64,000 bases of DNA from Microbacterium flavescens (GCF_018588945.1 NZ_JAFIWA010000006.1:1-64000); one strand, 5' to 3'. Positions 24,181 to 34,980 are shown, numbered from the stretch's first letter. A program made the numbers and translations. The notes: generated by a model from the sequence alone, not told the origin.

Positions 24181-25500
24181 TTGTCGTCGAAGCTCGCGCA
24201 GAGAGGCGGTGCGGCCATCTCCCACGTCGGTTCCGCGCCCGCTCTTCCCACGCCGCGCCGGGTGCAGGGCACGTACTACACGCTGATGCTCGGCAACACG
24301 CTCGCCGCGTCCTTCATCTGGGGTGTCAACACCCTGTTCCTGCTCGACGCCGGGCTGTCGAACCTCGAGGCCTTCTCGGCGAATGCGTTCTTCACGGCGG
24401 GCATGCTGATCTTCGAGATCCCCACCGGCGTCGTCGCCGACACCGTCGGACGCCGCGCCTCCTATCTGCTGGGCACGATCACGTTGGCGGTGACCACCGT
24501 CATGTACTGGCTGCTGTGGGTGTGGCAGTCGCCGTTCTGGGCATGGGCGATCGTCTCGGTGCTGCTCGGGCTGGGCTTCACCTTCTTCTCGGGCGCGGTG
24601 GATGCCTGGCTCGTCGATGCGCTGAAGGCGACGGGCTATCAGGGCAGCCTCGAGACCGTCTTCGGGCGGGCGCAGATCGTGGGCGGCGTCGCCATGCTGT
24701 CGGGGTCCGTCCTCGGCGGCATCGTCGCGCAGGCGACGAACCTCGGCGTGCCGTTCGTGATCCGCGGCGCCATCCTGCTGGTGATGTTCGTCGTCGCCGC
24801 GCTGCTCATGCGCGACCTCGGATTCACGCCCGACCGCAGCGAGACCCCGCTCCGCGCGACGCGCACCATCCTGCGCGCGTCGTTCAGGTACGGCCTCGGC
24901 GATCCGCCCGTCCGCTGGCTCATGCTCGCGAGCCCCTTCACCGCCGGCGTCGGCTTCTACGTCTTCTACGCGCTGCAGCCGTATCTGCTGGAACTGTGGG
25001 GCGACAAGGAGGCGTACTCGATCGCCGGACTTGCGGCCGCCCTGCTGTCGGGAGCGGCGATCGTCGGCGGGGCACTCGCCCCGTGGGTGCGCAAGCTCTT
25101 CCGCCGCCGCACCTCGGCGATCCTGCTCGCCACCGTGTCGAGCGCGTTGGTGCTCCTCGGGCTCGGACTGGTGCAGAACTTCTGGTTCGCCATCGTGCTG
25201 GTGGCGCTGTGGGGTATCGCATCTGCGATCGACGACCCTGTGCACCGCGCCTATCTGAACGACATGATCCCGTCGAAGCAGCGAGCGACCGTGCTCTCGT
25301 TCGACTCATTGATCGGCTCGAGCGGCGGAGTGGTGATCCAGCCCGTGCTGGGAAGAGCAGCGGATGCCGGAGGCTACGGCACCTCGCTGATCTGGGGCGG
25401 TGTCATCTCAGCCGTCGCGATCCCGTTCGTGCTCTTGAGCAGGGCGCAGCGTCCACCCGCCGACACGGCGCGCGAGGTCACGGTGTCCGCGGAGGTGTAG
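24181..25500 (+). CDS. MFS transporter
   Basis: About 439 residues from a TTG at 24181; a GTG at 24262 (VQGTYYTLMLGN) is an equally possible start, since neither has a clear ribosome site. Twelve membrane segments and the MFS loop motif GVVADTVGRRASYLLG between helices 2 and 3 are visible. The later loop carries RKLFRRRTSAILL and the DDPVHRAYLNDMIPSKQRATVLSF segment typical of actinobacterial drug/unknown-substrate exporters. The substrate is unknown. It stands alone, 29 bases before the convergent GAP-family gene. Confidence 0.78.
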   Translation: MSSKLAQRGGAAISHVGSAPALPTPRRVQGTYYTLMLGNTLAASFIWGVNTLFLLDAGLSNLEAFSANAFFTAGMLIFEIPTGVVADTVGRRASYLLGTITLAVTTVMYWLLWVWQSPFWAWAIVSVLLGLGFTFFSGAVDAWLVDALKATGYQGSLETVFGRAQIVGGVAMLSGSVLGGIVAQATNLGVPFVIRGAILLVMFVVAALLMRDLGFTPDRSETPLRATRTILRASFRYGLGDPPVRWLMLASPFTAGVGFYVFYALQPYLLELWGDKEAYSIAGLAAALLSGAAIVGGALAPWVRKLFRRRTSAILLATVSSALVLLGLGLVQNFWFAIVLVALWGIASAIDDPVHRAYLNDMIPSKQRATVLSFDSLIGSSGGVVIQPVLGRAADAGGYGTSLIWGGVISAVAIPFVLLSRAQRPPADTAREVTVSAEV

Positions 25501-25528
25501 CCCGTCCGACGGAGGGCCCGCGGCTCGT

Positions 25529-26200
25529 CTAGAAGCTGCCGATGCCCTTGCCGATGAGCACGACGCCGATGACGAGCAGAAGGATGCTCATGATGACTGC
25601 GTTCTCCTTCTCGAGCCAGCCGCGCAGGGCGTCGAGCGGTGCACGGAGGCGGTCGGCGGCGATCAGGTACGCGACGACGGGGACGAGTACGGTGGACGCG
25701 GCGATCAGCGTGAAGACCGCGATGGCGATCACGGCCGGCCACACGTCCAGCCCGGCGCTGCCGATGTCGACCCCTGCGCCCGCCGCCATCAGCAGGTTCT
25801 TGGGGTTGACGGCCGAGAGCAGGAAGCCGAGTCCGAGCGCCACAGGGAACGTGGTCTTGTCAATCGCGGCCATCCACTTCGGCAGGGCCGCGGACTGCCC
25901 GGGCCGGGGGCGCCCACGCCACTGGCGCAGCGCCAGTAGAAGCAGCCCCGCGCCCAGCACGATCCGGATGACGCCCTGCGTCGGGTTGGCGGCATCCGGG
26001 TCCTGCGGTGTGATGACCGACGCGAGCAGCGTGAACACCGTGACGGCGGCGATGATGCCCACCAACCAGCCGAGCAGGAAGCCGAGGCTCGTGACCCGCG
26101 CCCGCGGCGAGAGAAGCATGAGGATCGTTGCGATGATCGGGATCGGGCTGATCGCGATGCCGAGGGCGTACGGCAGGATGGCGCCGATGGTGATGTTCAC
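25529..26200 (-). CDS. GAP-family (LysE-like) membrane protein
   Basis: 223 residues from a GTG at 26200 with GGGAG nine bases upstream (an in-frame ATG at 26218 lacks one). Six membrane segments; the family hallmarks are the N-terminal PYALGIAISPIPIIATILML, GFLLGWLVG and the helix-breaking NPKNLLMAAGAG. GAP proteins belong to the LysE transporter clan; a mycobacterial member helps move glycopeptidolipid to the surface. The substrate here is unknown. It is convergent with the MFS gene and divergent from ctaD. Confidence 0.8.
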   Translation of the reverse strand: MNITIGAILPYALGIAISPIPIIATILMLLSPRARVTSLGFLLGWLVGIIAAVTVFTLLASVITPQDPDAANPTQGVIRIVLGAGLLLLALRQWRGRPRPGQSAALPKWMAAIDKTTFPVALGLGFLLSAVNPKNLLMAAGAGVDIGSAGLDVWPAVIAIAVFTLIAASTVLVPVVAYLIAADRLRAPLDALRGWLEKENAVIMSILLLVIGVVLIGKGIGSF

Positions 26201-26306
26201 GGTCTGATACTCCCGCATCTCGGGCGCGTCAACCCCTTTCTCGTCGGAGCGCCCAGCGTCCTACGGTCACGCTGGCGTGATGTGCGCACCTGCGAGGAGC
26301 TGAGCC

Positions 26307-28067
26307 ATGGCCGTTGAGACACCACCCGTAGCCCCGTCCGATCGCCCCACCGTGCTGCCGCCGCGACAGGCGGCGCTGCTGAGCGCGACGCGCGTCGAGC
26401 ACAAGGGCAACATCATCGTGCGGTGGATCACCTCCACCGATCACAAGACAATCGGCTACCTGTATCTGATCTCGTCGGTGCTCTTCTTCCTCCTCGGCGG
26501 CGTGATGGCGCTGCTGATCCGTGCTGAGCTCTTCGAGCCGGGGATGCAGGTCCTACCCACGAAGGAGCAGTACAACCAGCTGTTCACGATGCACGGCACG
26601 ATCATGCTGCTGATGTTCGCGACGCCGCTCTTCGCCGGTTTCGCCAACGTCATCATGCCGCTTCAGATCGGTGCGCCCGACGTGGCGTTCCCCCGTCTGA
26701 ACGCGTTCGCCTTCTGGCTCTTCCTCTTCGGGTCGGTGATCGCGGTCTCGGGCTTCCTCACCCCGCAGGGCGCGGCCTCCTTCGGCTGGACCGCCTATCG
26801 ACCACTGGCGGACGACACGTTCACACCGGGCGTCGGCGGCTCGCTCTGGTTCCTGGGGCTCGGCATGAGCGGCTTCGGCACGATCCTCGGCGCCGTGAAC
26901 TTCATCACCACGATCATCACGCTGCGCGCTCCCGGCATGACGATGTGGCGGATGCCGATCTTCACGTGGAACACGCTGATCACCAGCATCCTCGTCCTCG
27001 TCGCGTTCCCCGTGCTGGCGGCGGCCCTCTTCGCCGGCGCGTCCGACCGCATCCTCGACTCGCACATCTACGATCCGGCCAACGGCGGCGTCCTGCTCTG
27101 GCAGCACCTGTTCTGGTTCTTCGGGCACCCGGAGGTGTACGTGATCGCGCTGCCGTTCTTCGGCATCGTGTCGGAGGTCTTCCCGGTGTTCAGCCGCAAG
27201 CCCATCTTCGGATACAAGACGCTCGTCTATGCGACGATCGCCATCGCGGCACTGTCGGTCGCGGTGTGGGCGCACCACATGTACCCGACGGGCGCCGTGC
27301 TGCTGCCGTTCTTCGCGCTGATGACCATGCTGATCGCGGTGCCCACCGGGGTGAAGATCTTCAACTGGATCGGCACCATGTGGCGCGGCTCGGTCACATT
27401 CGAGACGCCGATGGTCTTCGCGCTCGGCTTCCTGGTGTCGTTCGTGTTCGGCGGGCTCACCGGCGTGATCCTCGCGTCGCCGCCGCTGGACTTCCACCTC
27501 CACGACTCCTACTTCGTCGTCGCGCACTTCCACTACGTCGTGTTCGGCACGGTGGTGTTCGCGATGTTCGCCGGCTTCTACTTCTGGTGGCCGAAGTTCA
27601 CGGGGAAGATGCTCAACGAGCGCCTCGGCATGGTGCACTTCTGGATGCTGTTCATCGGCTTCCACATGACCTTCCTCATCCAGCACTGGTTGGGTGTCGA
27701 GGGCATGCCCCGCCGGTATGCGGACTACGCCTCGGAAGACCGGTTCACCTGGGAGAACCAGGTGTCCACGGTGGGGGCCATGCTGCTCGCGGCGTCGATG
27801 CTCCCGTTCCTCTACAACGTGTGGATCACGGCCCGGAAGGCGCCGCGCGTGACGGTGAACGACCCGTGGGGATATGGCGCATCGCTCGAGTGGGCGACCT
27901 CATGCCCGCCCCCGCGCCACAACTTCACGTCGATCCCGCGCATCCGCAGCGAGCGTCCGGCGTTCGACCTGAACCACCCCGAGGCGGGGATCCCCGTCGG
28001 CGTCGGCCCGGCGAAGGACGCCCCCGACGCACCGACGACCGATGCCGCGACCGGCGAGACGAAGTGA
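26307..28067 (+). CDS. ctaD: cytochrome c oxidase subunit I, stand-alone
   Basis: 586 residues with GAGGAGCTGA before the ATG. It is an aa3-type haem-copper oxidase core with about 12 helices. His96 (MHGTIM) is a haem a ligand; His275 and Tyr279 of GHPEVYV form the CuB-linked His-Tyr pair; His324 and His325 (WAHHMYP) are CuB ligands; His408 and His410 (HFHYV) are haem ligands. The normal ctaC/ctaE/qcr genes are not beside it, so it is either a second copy or a split operon. It would need subunits from elsewhere. The C-terminal tail of about 50 residues is Pro/Asp-rich. A strong terminator follows. Confidence 0.95.
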   Translation: MAVETPPVAPSDRPTVLPPRQAALLSATRVEHKGNIIVRWITSTDHKTIGYLYLISSVLFFLLGGVMALLIRAELFEPGMQVLPTKEQYNQLFTMHGTIMLLMFATPLFAGFANVIMPLQIGAPDVAFPRLNAFAFWLFLFGSVIAVSGFLTPQGAASFGWTAYRPLADDTFTPGVGGSLWFLGLGMSGFGTILGAVNFITTIITLRAPGMTMWRMPIFTWNTLITSILVLVAFPVLAAALFAGASDRILDSHIYDPANGGVLLWQHLFWFFGHPEVYVIALPFFGIVSEVFPVFSRKPIFGYKTLVYATIAIAALSVAVWAHHMYPTGAVLLPFFALMTMLIAVPTGVKIFNWIGTMWRGSVTFETPMVFALGFLVSFVFGGLTGVILASPPLDFHLHDSYFVVAHFHYVVFGTVVFAMFAGFYFWWPKFTGKMLNERLGMVHFWMLFIGFHMTFLIQHWLGVEGMPRRYADYASEDRFTWENQVSTVGAMLLAASMLPFLYNVWITARKAPRVTVNDPWGYGASLEWATSCPPPRHNFTSIPRIRSERPAFDLNHPEAGIPVGVGPAKDAPDAPTTDAATGETK

Positions 28068-28087
28068 GGGAGCCACGTCGAGCGACG

Positions 28088-28117
28088 CGAAAGGCCCGGC
28101 CTCGGCCGGGCCTTTCG
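28088..28117 (+). terminator. hairpin terminator after ctaD
   Basis: A 13-base perfect stem (CGAAAGGCCCGGC with GCCGGGCCTTTCG) closes a CTCG tetraloop 20 bases after the ctaD stop and 11 bases before the end of the convergent catalase gene; it may serve both. Confidence 0.88.
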
Positions 28118-28128
28118 GCATCCACTCG

Positions 28129-29010
28129 TCACTCCTTGTTCATGGCGTCCTGAACGGTGCCCGCGGCCTTCTCCACGATGTTCGGGATCTCGGTCGTGCC
28201 GTAGAACCGGGAATCCGGGTGCGTCGGAGGCGGTGCGGGGACGCCCGCCGGCGGCTCGGGGACGTACGAGAACTCTCCGTGCCCGTCCGGCGTCGGACCG
28301 CTCGCCCATCGCCCATCGCCGGCCATCGCGCCGTTCGAGAAGTTGATGTACTGGTACGACACGTCGCGGTGCTCCTTCTTCAGCGGGAAGTTGCTCGGCA
28401 CGGGAAGCGCCTCGACGCCTTCCTCCATGAGCTCTGCGGCGGCTGCCAGCCACTGGTTCTGGTGCATCGTGTCGCGGGCGAGCAGGAAGGCGAGCAGGTC
28501 TCGCACACCGTGGTCATCGGTCATGTGGTACAGCCGCGCGACCTGCACCCGCCCCTGCATCTCCGCGTTGGCGTTCGCCTGGAAGTCGGCCAGCAGGTTG
28601 CCGCTCGCCGTGATGTACGAGCCCATCCACGGGTTGCCGTTGCTGTCGACGGCACGCGCGCCGGCGCCGGCGACGATCCCGTGCTGCACGTCGGTTCCAC
28701 CGACGATCGCTGCCACAGTCGGGTCGTCCTGCACCGCGTCGTCGGTAATGCCGAGAGGAGCCTTCTCGAGCAGCTGGGCGATCATGATCGCCAGCATCTC
28801 GACGTGCCCCATCTCCTCGGCGCCGATGCCGTAGACGAGATCGCGGTACTTGCCGGGGATGTGCATGTTCCAGGCCTGGAACTGGTACTGGAGGGCGACG
28901 GTGATCTCGCCGTACTGACCGCCCAGCACCTCCTGGAGCTTGCGAGCGTAGACGGCATCGGGCTTCTCCGGCGTCGCCGTGTGCTGCAGTTCTTGTCGGT
29001 GGAAAAACAT
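28129..29010 (-). CDS. manganese catalase family protein
   Basis: 293 residues from the ATG at 29010, preceded by AGGAGAGAG; a longer frame upstream is not conserved. It has a ferritin-like four-helix bundle binding two Mn: GGQYGEITVALQYQFQAW, then EEMGHVEML with Glu/His ligands, and a second half with RDTMHQNQW. It breaks down hydrogen peroxide without haem. The DxSYQYINFSNG segment and the C-terminal Pro-rich tail are typical of KatN-like enzymes. It is monocistronic and convergent with ctaD. Confidence 0.88.
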   Translation of the reverse strand: MFFHRQELQHTATPEKPDAVYARKLQEVLGGQYGEITVALQYQFQAWNMHIPGKYRDLVYGIGAEEMGHVEMLAIMIAQLLEKAPLGITDDAVQDDPTVAAIVGGTDVQHGIVAGAGARAVDSNGNPWMGSYITASGNLLADFQANANAEMQGRVQVARLYHMTDDHGVRDLLAFLLARDTMHQNQWLAAAAELMEEGVEALPVPSNFPLKKEHRDVSYQYINFSNGAMAGDGRWASGPTPDGHGEFSYVPEPPAGVPAPPPTHPDSRFYGTTEIPNIVEKAAGTVQDAMNKE

Positions 29011-29160
29011 GTCTCTCTCCTCATCCGGCCGCGGTTCGGAAGCGGCTGAGGTCCTACCCAAAGGAAGGCGACTCGATTTCGTCACCCGGCTTGCCATCGC
29101 CCGCGTCGCGGCGTAGAACCCGCGAGGCGCCCAGGACGACGCCGAGCGACCCCCGCCGAG

Positions 29161-29997
29161 TCACGCCGCCCCGGCGCGCAGCGCCTCCGCGACCGCGGAT
29201 CGTGCGCCGGCGGCGTAGGGCAGGCCGTGCCCGGGCAGCACCAGCGCGGCATCCGTGTCGGCGATCTTTCGGAGGCTCAGGAGATTCGCCTCGACGTCGG
29301 CCGTTGCCGCCCGCGCGACCAGGCGCGGTCCGGTGCGGCCGGTGTAGGGGTCGAGAGTCACCAGCGCGTCTCCGGTGAAGACCACGCCTCGATCGGGGAG
29401 GTGGAACGCGCAGTGCCCGTCGGTGTGACCCGGCGTCCAGATAGGCACGGGTGCCCCGGGCACATCCATCGGCTCCCCGTTGCGCACGTCGGTCCTGGCT
29501 TTCACGCCCTCCACCCACAGGGCCCCGGCAGCCGTCATCGGCCCGAGCGTCAGGAGCGCCTTCGGGTACCGGAACGGGTAGCGCAGCGGCGACGACTCGC
29601 GACGATAGCGATACGGATGCCTCGCCAGTTCGCGGTCCAGTTCATGAACGTGAGAACGCCGCCGGTACTCGCTGAACAGGCGCTCGCACATGCCCACATG
29701 GTCGAAGTGGCCATGGGTGAGCAGCACCGCCTGCACGTCGCCCGGGCCCGCATCCAACGCGCGCAGCGCCCGTTCGAGCAGCGACCACATCCCGGGCAAT
29801 CCCCCGTCGATCAGGATCACGCCATCGGGCGACTCCACGAGATAGCAGTTGACCCCCGCGCGCTGCAGGCGCGTGACTCCCGGTGCCACGAGGTCGATCC
29901 GCGAGCGGGCGCGCACCCCCGGCACATCGTGGGGGCCGGTGCCCGTAGCACTGCCGCCGCGACTTCCTGTAGACGATCGATCGCTCATGGCCGACAT
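29161..29997 (-). CDS. MBL-fold metallo-hydrolase
   Basis: 278 residues. Metallo-beta-lactamase motifs are complete: THGHFDHVGM (two His, Asp, His), TPGHTDGHCAFHL, the GDAL Asp and a late PGHG His. Two metal ions are expected and the substrate is unknown; glyoxalase II- or lactonase-like activities are typical of this group. The start is uncertain, with a second ATG nine bases downstream (29988). The gene is divergent from an SDR gene. Confidence 0.85.
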   Translation of the reverse strand: MSAMSDRSSTGSRGGSATGTGPHDVPGVRARSRIDLVAPGVTRLQRAGVNCYLVESPDGVILIDGGLPGMWSLLERALRALDAGPGDVQAVLLTHGHFDHVGMCERLFSEYRRRSHVHELDRELARHPYRYRRESSPLRYPFRYPKALLTLGPMTAAGALWVEGVKARTDVRNGEPMDVPGAPVPIWTPGHTDGHCAFHLPDRGVVFTGDALVTLDPYTGRTGPRLVARAATADVEANLLSLRKIADTDAALVLPGHGLPYAAGARSAVAEALRAGAA

Positions 29998-30157
29998 GGT
30001 CAGGTGGCGCGAATCAACCGACCAGGGGCTTGTCAGACCGCGCGTCGCGTCGTATGAGCGGCGGATGGAACGGCCGACAGAGCTGACCGCCGAAACGGCG
30101 CCAGGGCGATTGTCAACCCTGTTCCGGGTCGGTCGGACGGCCGGTCATCCTCGCCGC

Positions 30158-30955
30158 ATGACATTCCAACCCACTCGCGCCATCGTGACCGGCTCTGACT
30201 CAGGCATCGGAAAGGCGGTCGCCGTCGCGCTGGCGGCAGCCGGCATGGATGTCGGCATCACCTGGCACTCCGATGAGGAAGGCGCGCGCGACACCGCGCG
30301 CGAGGTCGAGTCGCAGGGCCGGCGGGCCGTCGTGCGGCGCCTCGATGCGACCGAGGTGCCCGGATGCGGCGACGTGATCGACGACCTCACGACCGAGCTC
30401 GGCGGCCTCGACGTCTTCGTGAACAACGCCGGCACCGGCCACAACGCCCTCTTCGTCGAGCTGACGCTCGACCAATGGCGCCACACGGTGAGCGTCGATC
30501 TCGAGGCGGCGTTCATCTGCCTGCAGCGCGCGGCGCGCCACATGCAGCGTGGCGGTCAGGGCGGACGCCTCATCGCCATCACGAGCGTGCACGAGCATCA
30601 GCCCCGCGTCGGATCGGCGGCCTACGATGCGGCCAAGCACGGCCTGGGAGGTCTGATGAAGACAATCGCCCTCGAGCTCGGACGCGACGGGATCACCGCC
30701 AACTCGGTCGCGCCCGGCGAGATCGCGACCCCGATGACCGACCAGGAGGACGAGGACCCGCGCGGCAAGGATCGCCCCGGGGTTCCGCTCGGCCGCCCGG
30801 GCGACGCGCGCGAGGTCGCGGCTGTGGTGGCCTTCCTCGCCTCCCCTGACGCCGCCTACGTCACGGGAGCGTCCTACGCGGTGGACGGCGGCATGCTCCA
30901 GATGGGCCCGCAGGCCGGTTCCCACATCGAGTCGGACGACTGGCGTCAGGTCTGA
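30158..30955 (+). CDS. short-chain dehydrogenase/reductase
   Basis: 265 residues from the ATG at 30158 (MTFQPTRAIVTGSDSGIGKAV); a longer upstream frame is non-conserved. It is a classical SDR with TGSDSGIG for NAD(P), NNAG near residue 90, Ser in ITSVHEHQP and YDAAK with catalytic Tyr and Lys. The C-terminal VTGASYAVDGGM is the family end motif. The SDxSGIG and HEHQPRVGS features resemble the glucose-1-dehydrogenase/YghA-like branch, but the substrate is open. It is convergent with the DJ-1/PfpI gene. Confidence 0.88.
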   Translation: MTFQPTRAIVTGSDSGIGKAVAVALAAAGMDVGITWHSDEEGARDTAREVESQGRRAVVRRLDATEVPGCGDVIDDLTTELGGLDVFVNNAGTGHNALFVELTLDQWRHTVSVDLEAAFICLQRAARHMQRGGQGGRLIAITSVHEHQPRVGSAAYDAAKHGLGGLMKTIALELGRDGITANSVAPGEIATPMTDQEDEDPRGKDRPGVPLGRPGDAREVAAVVAFLASPDAAYVTGASYAVDGGMLQMGPQAGSHIESDDWRQV

Positions 30956-30976
30956 CGCACCCGCCGGGCGGCGGTT

Positions 30977-31525
30977 CTACGCGGACTGCGCGGAGTGCCG
31001 CCCCTCGGCGATCTCCTCCACGACCTTGGCGTTGAAGGCCGGCAGGTCGTCGGGGGTGCGGCTCGAGACGAGGCCGTCTTCGACGACCACCTCTTCGTCC
31101 ACCCAGGTGGCACCGGCGTTGCGCAGGTCGGTCTGCAGGCTCGGGTAGCTCGTCAGCGTGCGTCCGTCGACGACCTTCGCCTCGATGAGCGTCCAGGCGG
31201 CGTGGCAGATCGCCGCAACCGGCTTCTGCTGCTCGAAGAACGCACGGGTGAAGGCGACCGCGGCGCCGTCCATGCGCAGGTGATCGGCGTTGACGACTCC
31301 GCCGGGGAGCACCAGCGCGTCGAAGTCGCCGGCATCGACGTCGGCCGTCGTCGCGTCCACGGGCTGCGTGTGGCCGTTCTTGCCCGTGATCTCGCCGGAC
31401 TCCGGAGCGATCATGACAGCTGTGGCCCCGGCATCCGTCACCGCCTGCCAAGGAGAAGTGAGCTCGCTGTCTTCGAATCCATCCGTCGCGACGAAGGCGA
31501 CGCGCTTTCCGTTCAGATCGGTCAT
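30977..31525 (-). CDS. DJ-1/PfpI-family protein
   Basis: 182 residues. The nucleophile elbow AICHAAW contains the conserved Cys and His, and GFEDSEL provides the acidic partner. This layout fits PfpI/YhbO-type proteins, which act as protein deglycases, chaperones or proteases in stress; the precise activity is debated for the family. It is cytoplasmic and oligomeric in relatives. The gene stands between the SDR and the terminator of the lyase. Confidence 0.9.
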   Translation of the reverse strand: MTDLNGKRVAFVATDGFEDSELTSPWQAVTDAGATAVMIAPESGEITGKNGHTQPVDATTADVDAGDFDALVLPGGVVNADHLRMDGAAVAFTRAFFEQQKPVAAICHAAWTLIEAKVVDGRTLTSYPSLQTDLRNAGATWVDEEVVVEDGLVSSRTPDDLPAFNAKVVEEIAEGRHSAQSA

Positions 31526-31597
31526 GGTTCCACGCTAGGAGCGGGGAGCAGGCGACCCGAGGGGGTTGACAGCCTCCGCAGCACGCACCGACGCCCA

Positions 31598-31627
31598 AGG
31601 GGGCCGGTCCGACAGGACCGACCCCCT
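31598..31627 (-). terminator. hairpin terminator after the lyase gene
   Basis: A 13-base stem with one mismatch (31598-31610 with 31615-31627) and a GACA loop lies 20 bases beyond the end of the rhamnogalacturonan lyase frame on the - strand. Confidence 0.8.
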
Positions 31628-31646
31628 CGAACGTCGCGCTGCCGGG

Positions 31647-34600
31647 CTACTTCACCAGGACGAAGGTCACGATCGTGACGTTGCCTGCCACGTCGTACAC
31701 CTTCAGCTCGTTGCTGCCGGCCTTGCCTCCGAACTTGCCCACCTGGAGGTTGTTGACGACGGCCGTCGTCCGGTCGGCCAGGTCCTCCTCGACGCCGTTC
31801 AGAACGACCTTGTCGATCTTCCCCGCGTCGAAGAGCTTGAAGGAGACCTTGCTGTAGACGCCGTCCTCGCCCTTGGACGACGGCATGACCGTCACGGTCG
31901 GCTTCTTCGTGTCGGGCACGAGGATGTCGGTCCGCATCGAGGGCAGCTCGGCCTCGTCGCCCAGGTAGAAGCTGGCGAAGCCCATCTGGTCGTAGCCGTT
32001 GTTCTTGTTGGCCACGCCGTTGCGGTACATCGGGTCGTGCATCAGCGTGCGGATGCCGTACTCGGTCGGCGCCAGGGTGGTGATGATGCCCAGGCGGTTG
32101 CCGCTCGCCCGCAGGACGAGCTCCTCGCGCCAGTCGCCGAGCAGGTCGGCCTTGAGCGTGGGGGTGCTCTTGTTGCCGGTCGACGTCATGCCGGTCGCCA
32201 GGTAGGACGACGGCGCGAACGTCAGGTCGTTGATCGTGTTGATCGTCGCCCCGTTGACCGCCATGTGCGTCAGCCCACCGCCGAACCAGATGGCGTTCTG
32301 GCCCTGAGCGATGCCACGAGCCGTGTTCGTCGTGGTGAGGATCTCACCCGTGACCATGCTCCGCACCTCCCTCGTCGCCGCACCCGAGCCGGCTTGCGCG
32401 CCGGGCCAGCGGTTGGAGAAGTTGCCCGCAACGCTGCCCTCGTCATCACTCGCCTGGTACACGCCCCACGGGAGCGAGTTCTCGTAGACGACCTCGCCGT
32501 TCTCGTCGAGCCGCTTGCCCTTCATCGGGTCGTAGCCCGCCGGTCCGGGAATCCAGCCGAGGTGGTGACCCGTTCGCAGGTCGTCGAGAAGGTGCTCCTC
32601 CATGCCGCCATTCGCGGATGTTGTTGTCCTTGTCGACCGGCAGCAGTGCCCCTCGATCGCCGTGACGCAGCGGAGCCCACACGTTGAGCGGGTTGTTCCG
32701 AACCTCGTCGGTGGCGAACTGGAACTGACCGACGACCGGCGGCACGCCGTCCAGGCCCTCGATGGTCGGCATGACGTCGCCGTTGAGCACCTTGGGCAGG
32801 ATCTTGGTCTTGTCGGCGTTGAGCCCGAGGACCATCGCCTTCAGAACGACCTCATCCCAGCCGTCGCCGTCCAGGTCGGCCGACTTGGTGTCATGGTTTC
32901 CGCGGTTCTGGTAGTCGTAGGCGCTGCCGCCCAGCGACCAGTACTCGGGGTCGGCCGAGTCGAAGTTCGCCTGCAGATTGACCTGTCCGTCCTCGATGTT
33001 GAAGGCGGCGAGGGTCGTCCGGTGGTAGTACCCGCGCTGCGAGACCGCGTACTTGTTGACGCCGTCCAGTGCAGCCACGACACCGACGTAGCGGTTGGCG
33101 CGGTTTCCCTGCGCGTCGCCGTACGAGGCTGCCTTCCACGGATGCTCCAGCCAGTAGGCCTCGGACTCGGCCATGATCTGCGCCTTGTAGTCGCTTGCCG
33201 AGCTGCCGGCGCCTGGGCCGGGGAACGCGAGGTACGAGTAGTTGCCTCGCTGGGTGGCGGGGGTCATGGCCCAGTTCTCACCGTCGACGCTGGCCTCGTA
33301 TGGGAACGGGTACTTCTCGCTGTCCACGAGCACTCCCTCGCCTGCCTCGGCGTCCCACTCGAACGCGGAGAAGAACTCCTGGTCGTCCTTCGCGGGGCCG
33401 ATGGGACCGACGTGGTACGTCTTGATCCAGCGCTTGATGGCCGGGTCGTTCGGACCGTCGTTGCCGCCGCCCGCTGTGGGGCTGCGGTACGAGATCGCGA
33501 AGCTGTTCAGCAGCGACCAGTAGGTGTCGAGCGCCTGATCGTCACCGGTGGAGAAGTACTCCTTGAACTTGTCGGTGGTGGCGTTCAGTCCGTCCTGGCC
33601 GCCCACGACTCCCGAGTCGGGGTAGACCACGGACTGCGTCGCCTCGTCCCAGTTGCCGATGCGCGTTCCCAGTGCGGTCTTGAGCATGAGTTCCGACTTG
33701 CCGTCGCCGTCGAAGTCCTCGGCGAACAGCGTCGTCTCGTGGTCGTTGGCGGCTCGCACGTTGTAGCCCATGTCGATGCGGAACAGCAGCGTGCCGTCCT
33801 GCTTGTAGGCGTCGATGTACTCGGGGGCGGTCGTGGTGTTGCCACCGCCGAAGATGGGCTCCGAGTACATCGGATCCTGCTGCGTGCTGCGCCACTTGAC
33901 GACGACCTCGTACTCGCCGTCTCCGTCGAAGTCACCCACCGTCATGTCGTGCGTGGAGTACGCGCTGCTCTGCGAGGTGTGGATCGCGCCCGCGCCGGTC
34001 TTCGCATAGGGGAGCGACTGGCCGGCGTCGAGGTTCTCGACGTACTTGATGAACTCGCCCTCGAGCTCGTCGTACAGCGCTTCGGTGATCTTGCCGCCCA
34101 CCAGGCTGTTCGTCAGCGGACGAGGACTCTCGTACGTCGCCACACCGAGCGTGTTCGGGGTCGTGTTCTTCTCGTTGAGTTCGGCGACCCAGGTGTCGAG
34201 CTGCTCCTGCGTGACGGTCGTCTGCTCCTCGTGAGCCGACCGGAAGCCCCTCAGAAGGTCCATGTCGACGACGTACCAGTTCTGGCCGCCGGTGCCGGGG
34301 ATGACCATGTTGGCCGCATTCAGGTTGGTGCCGGGACCGAACCGGTTGCCCTCGCCCCGATAGGTGAAGTGCGCGAGCGGCACGGGTGCCGGCGCAGGCT
34401 TCATCGGGATGTAGTGGACGGCACCGCGATTCGCCTGGCCGGCTCCGCCGGGGAGCGCCGACAGCATCGACACGCTCATGCCCTGTCGATCGCCTTCGAC
34501 CCCGTCGATGACCGGGGCGACCTCGTAGACCGAGGTGATGGTGCCATCCGGGTCGGTGTAGTTCGAGGGGGTGACGTGCTCCTTGACGACGCCGGGGTTG

Positions 34601-34905
34601 GCGTCGTAGTCGCTCTCGGGCTGCACGTCCCTCGGGGCGATGCCGGCGATCTTCACGAACCCCGCGTCACCGTCCTTGCGGTAGACGTTCCACGAGAGGC
34701 CGTCGGGCTCATCGCCGAGGAAGCGCCAGCTCAGGAAGACGCCTCCTGGCACCTGCGCGGCGACCAGTCCGCGAGTGAGGCCCTCCACCGGGCGAAGGTC
34801 GGGTTGGGGTCCCGCTCCCGCAGCCGGGGGGCCGAAACCGAACAGCGAGACGCCAACCGCCACCGCCAGTGACAGTGGCGCGAGCGAGCGCAGTGTCTTT
34901 CGCAT
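31647..34905 (-). pseudogene. secreted rhamnogalacturonan lyase (PL11-type), frameshifted
   Basis: About 1085 residues if read through. The first frame starts at the ATG at 34905 with a signal peptide (residues 1-31, ending PAAGAG), then a PL11 N-terminal beta-domain (GLVAAQVPGGVFLSWRFLG) and the propeller with calcium-type DFDGDGEYEVVVKW and DLDGDGWDEVV repeats. Near 32604-32609 (GCCGCC) the frame changes by one base; the other frame continues EEHLLDDLRTGHHLGWIPG and LLGDWREELVLR to 31647, ending in an Ig-like domain. One base deleted in the GGC run would restore it. Whether the gene is dead or this is a sequencing error cannot be told. It would cut pectin rhamnogalacturonan I outside the cell. 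Confidence 0.82.
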
Positions 34906-34968
34906 TCTTGATTCTCCTCTTCGAGTGATCTCAGTTCGCGAGGGAGCGTGCCAGGACCACCTTGTCGG

Positions 34969-34980
34969 GCAACCGCTTTC
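34969..34980. promoter_or_regulatory. LacI-type operator 1 (lyase promoter)
   Basis: GCAACCGCTTTC fits GNAANCGNTNNC exactly, the LacI/CcpA-family half-symmetric site. It lies 64 bases upstream of the lyase start. The gene-free stretch 34906-35173 also has a perfect 7-base palindrome (34997-35014, TTGCGCT and AGCGCAA). Confidence 0.65.

Noticed and set aside
24049..25245. A 398-codon - strand frame opposite the MFS gene
   Set aside because: The + strand protein has 12 helices and an MFS loop motif; the antisense product is a hydrophilic Arg/Glu-rich artefact.
32602..34872. A 756-codon + strand frame opposite the lyase
   Set aside because: The opposite strand has signal peptide, propeller repeats and PL11 motifs; this frame has none.
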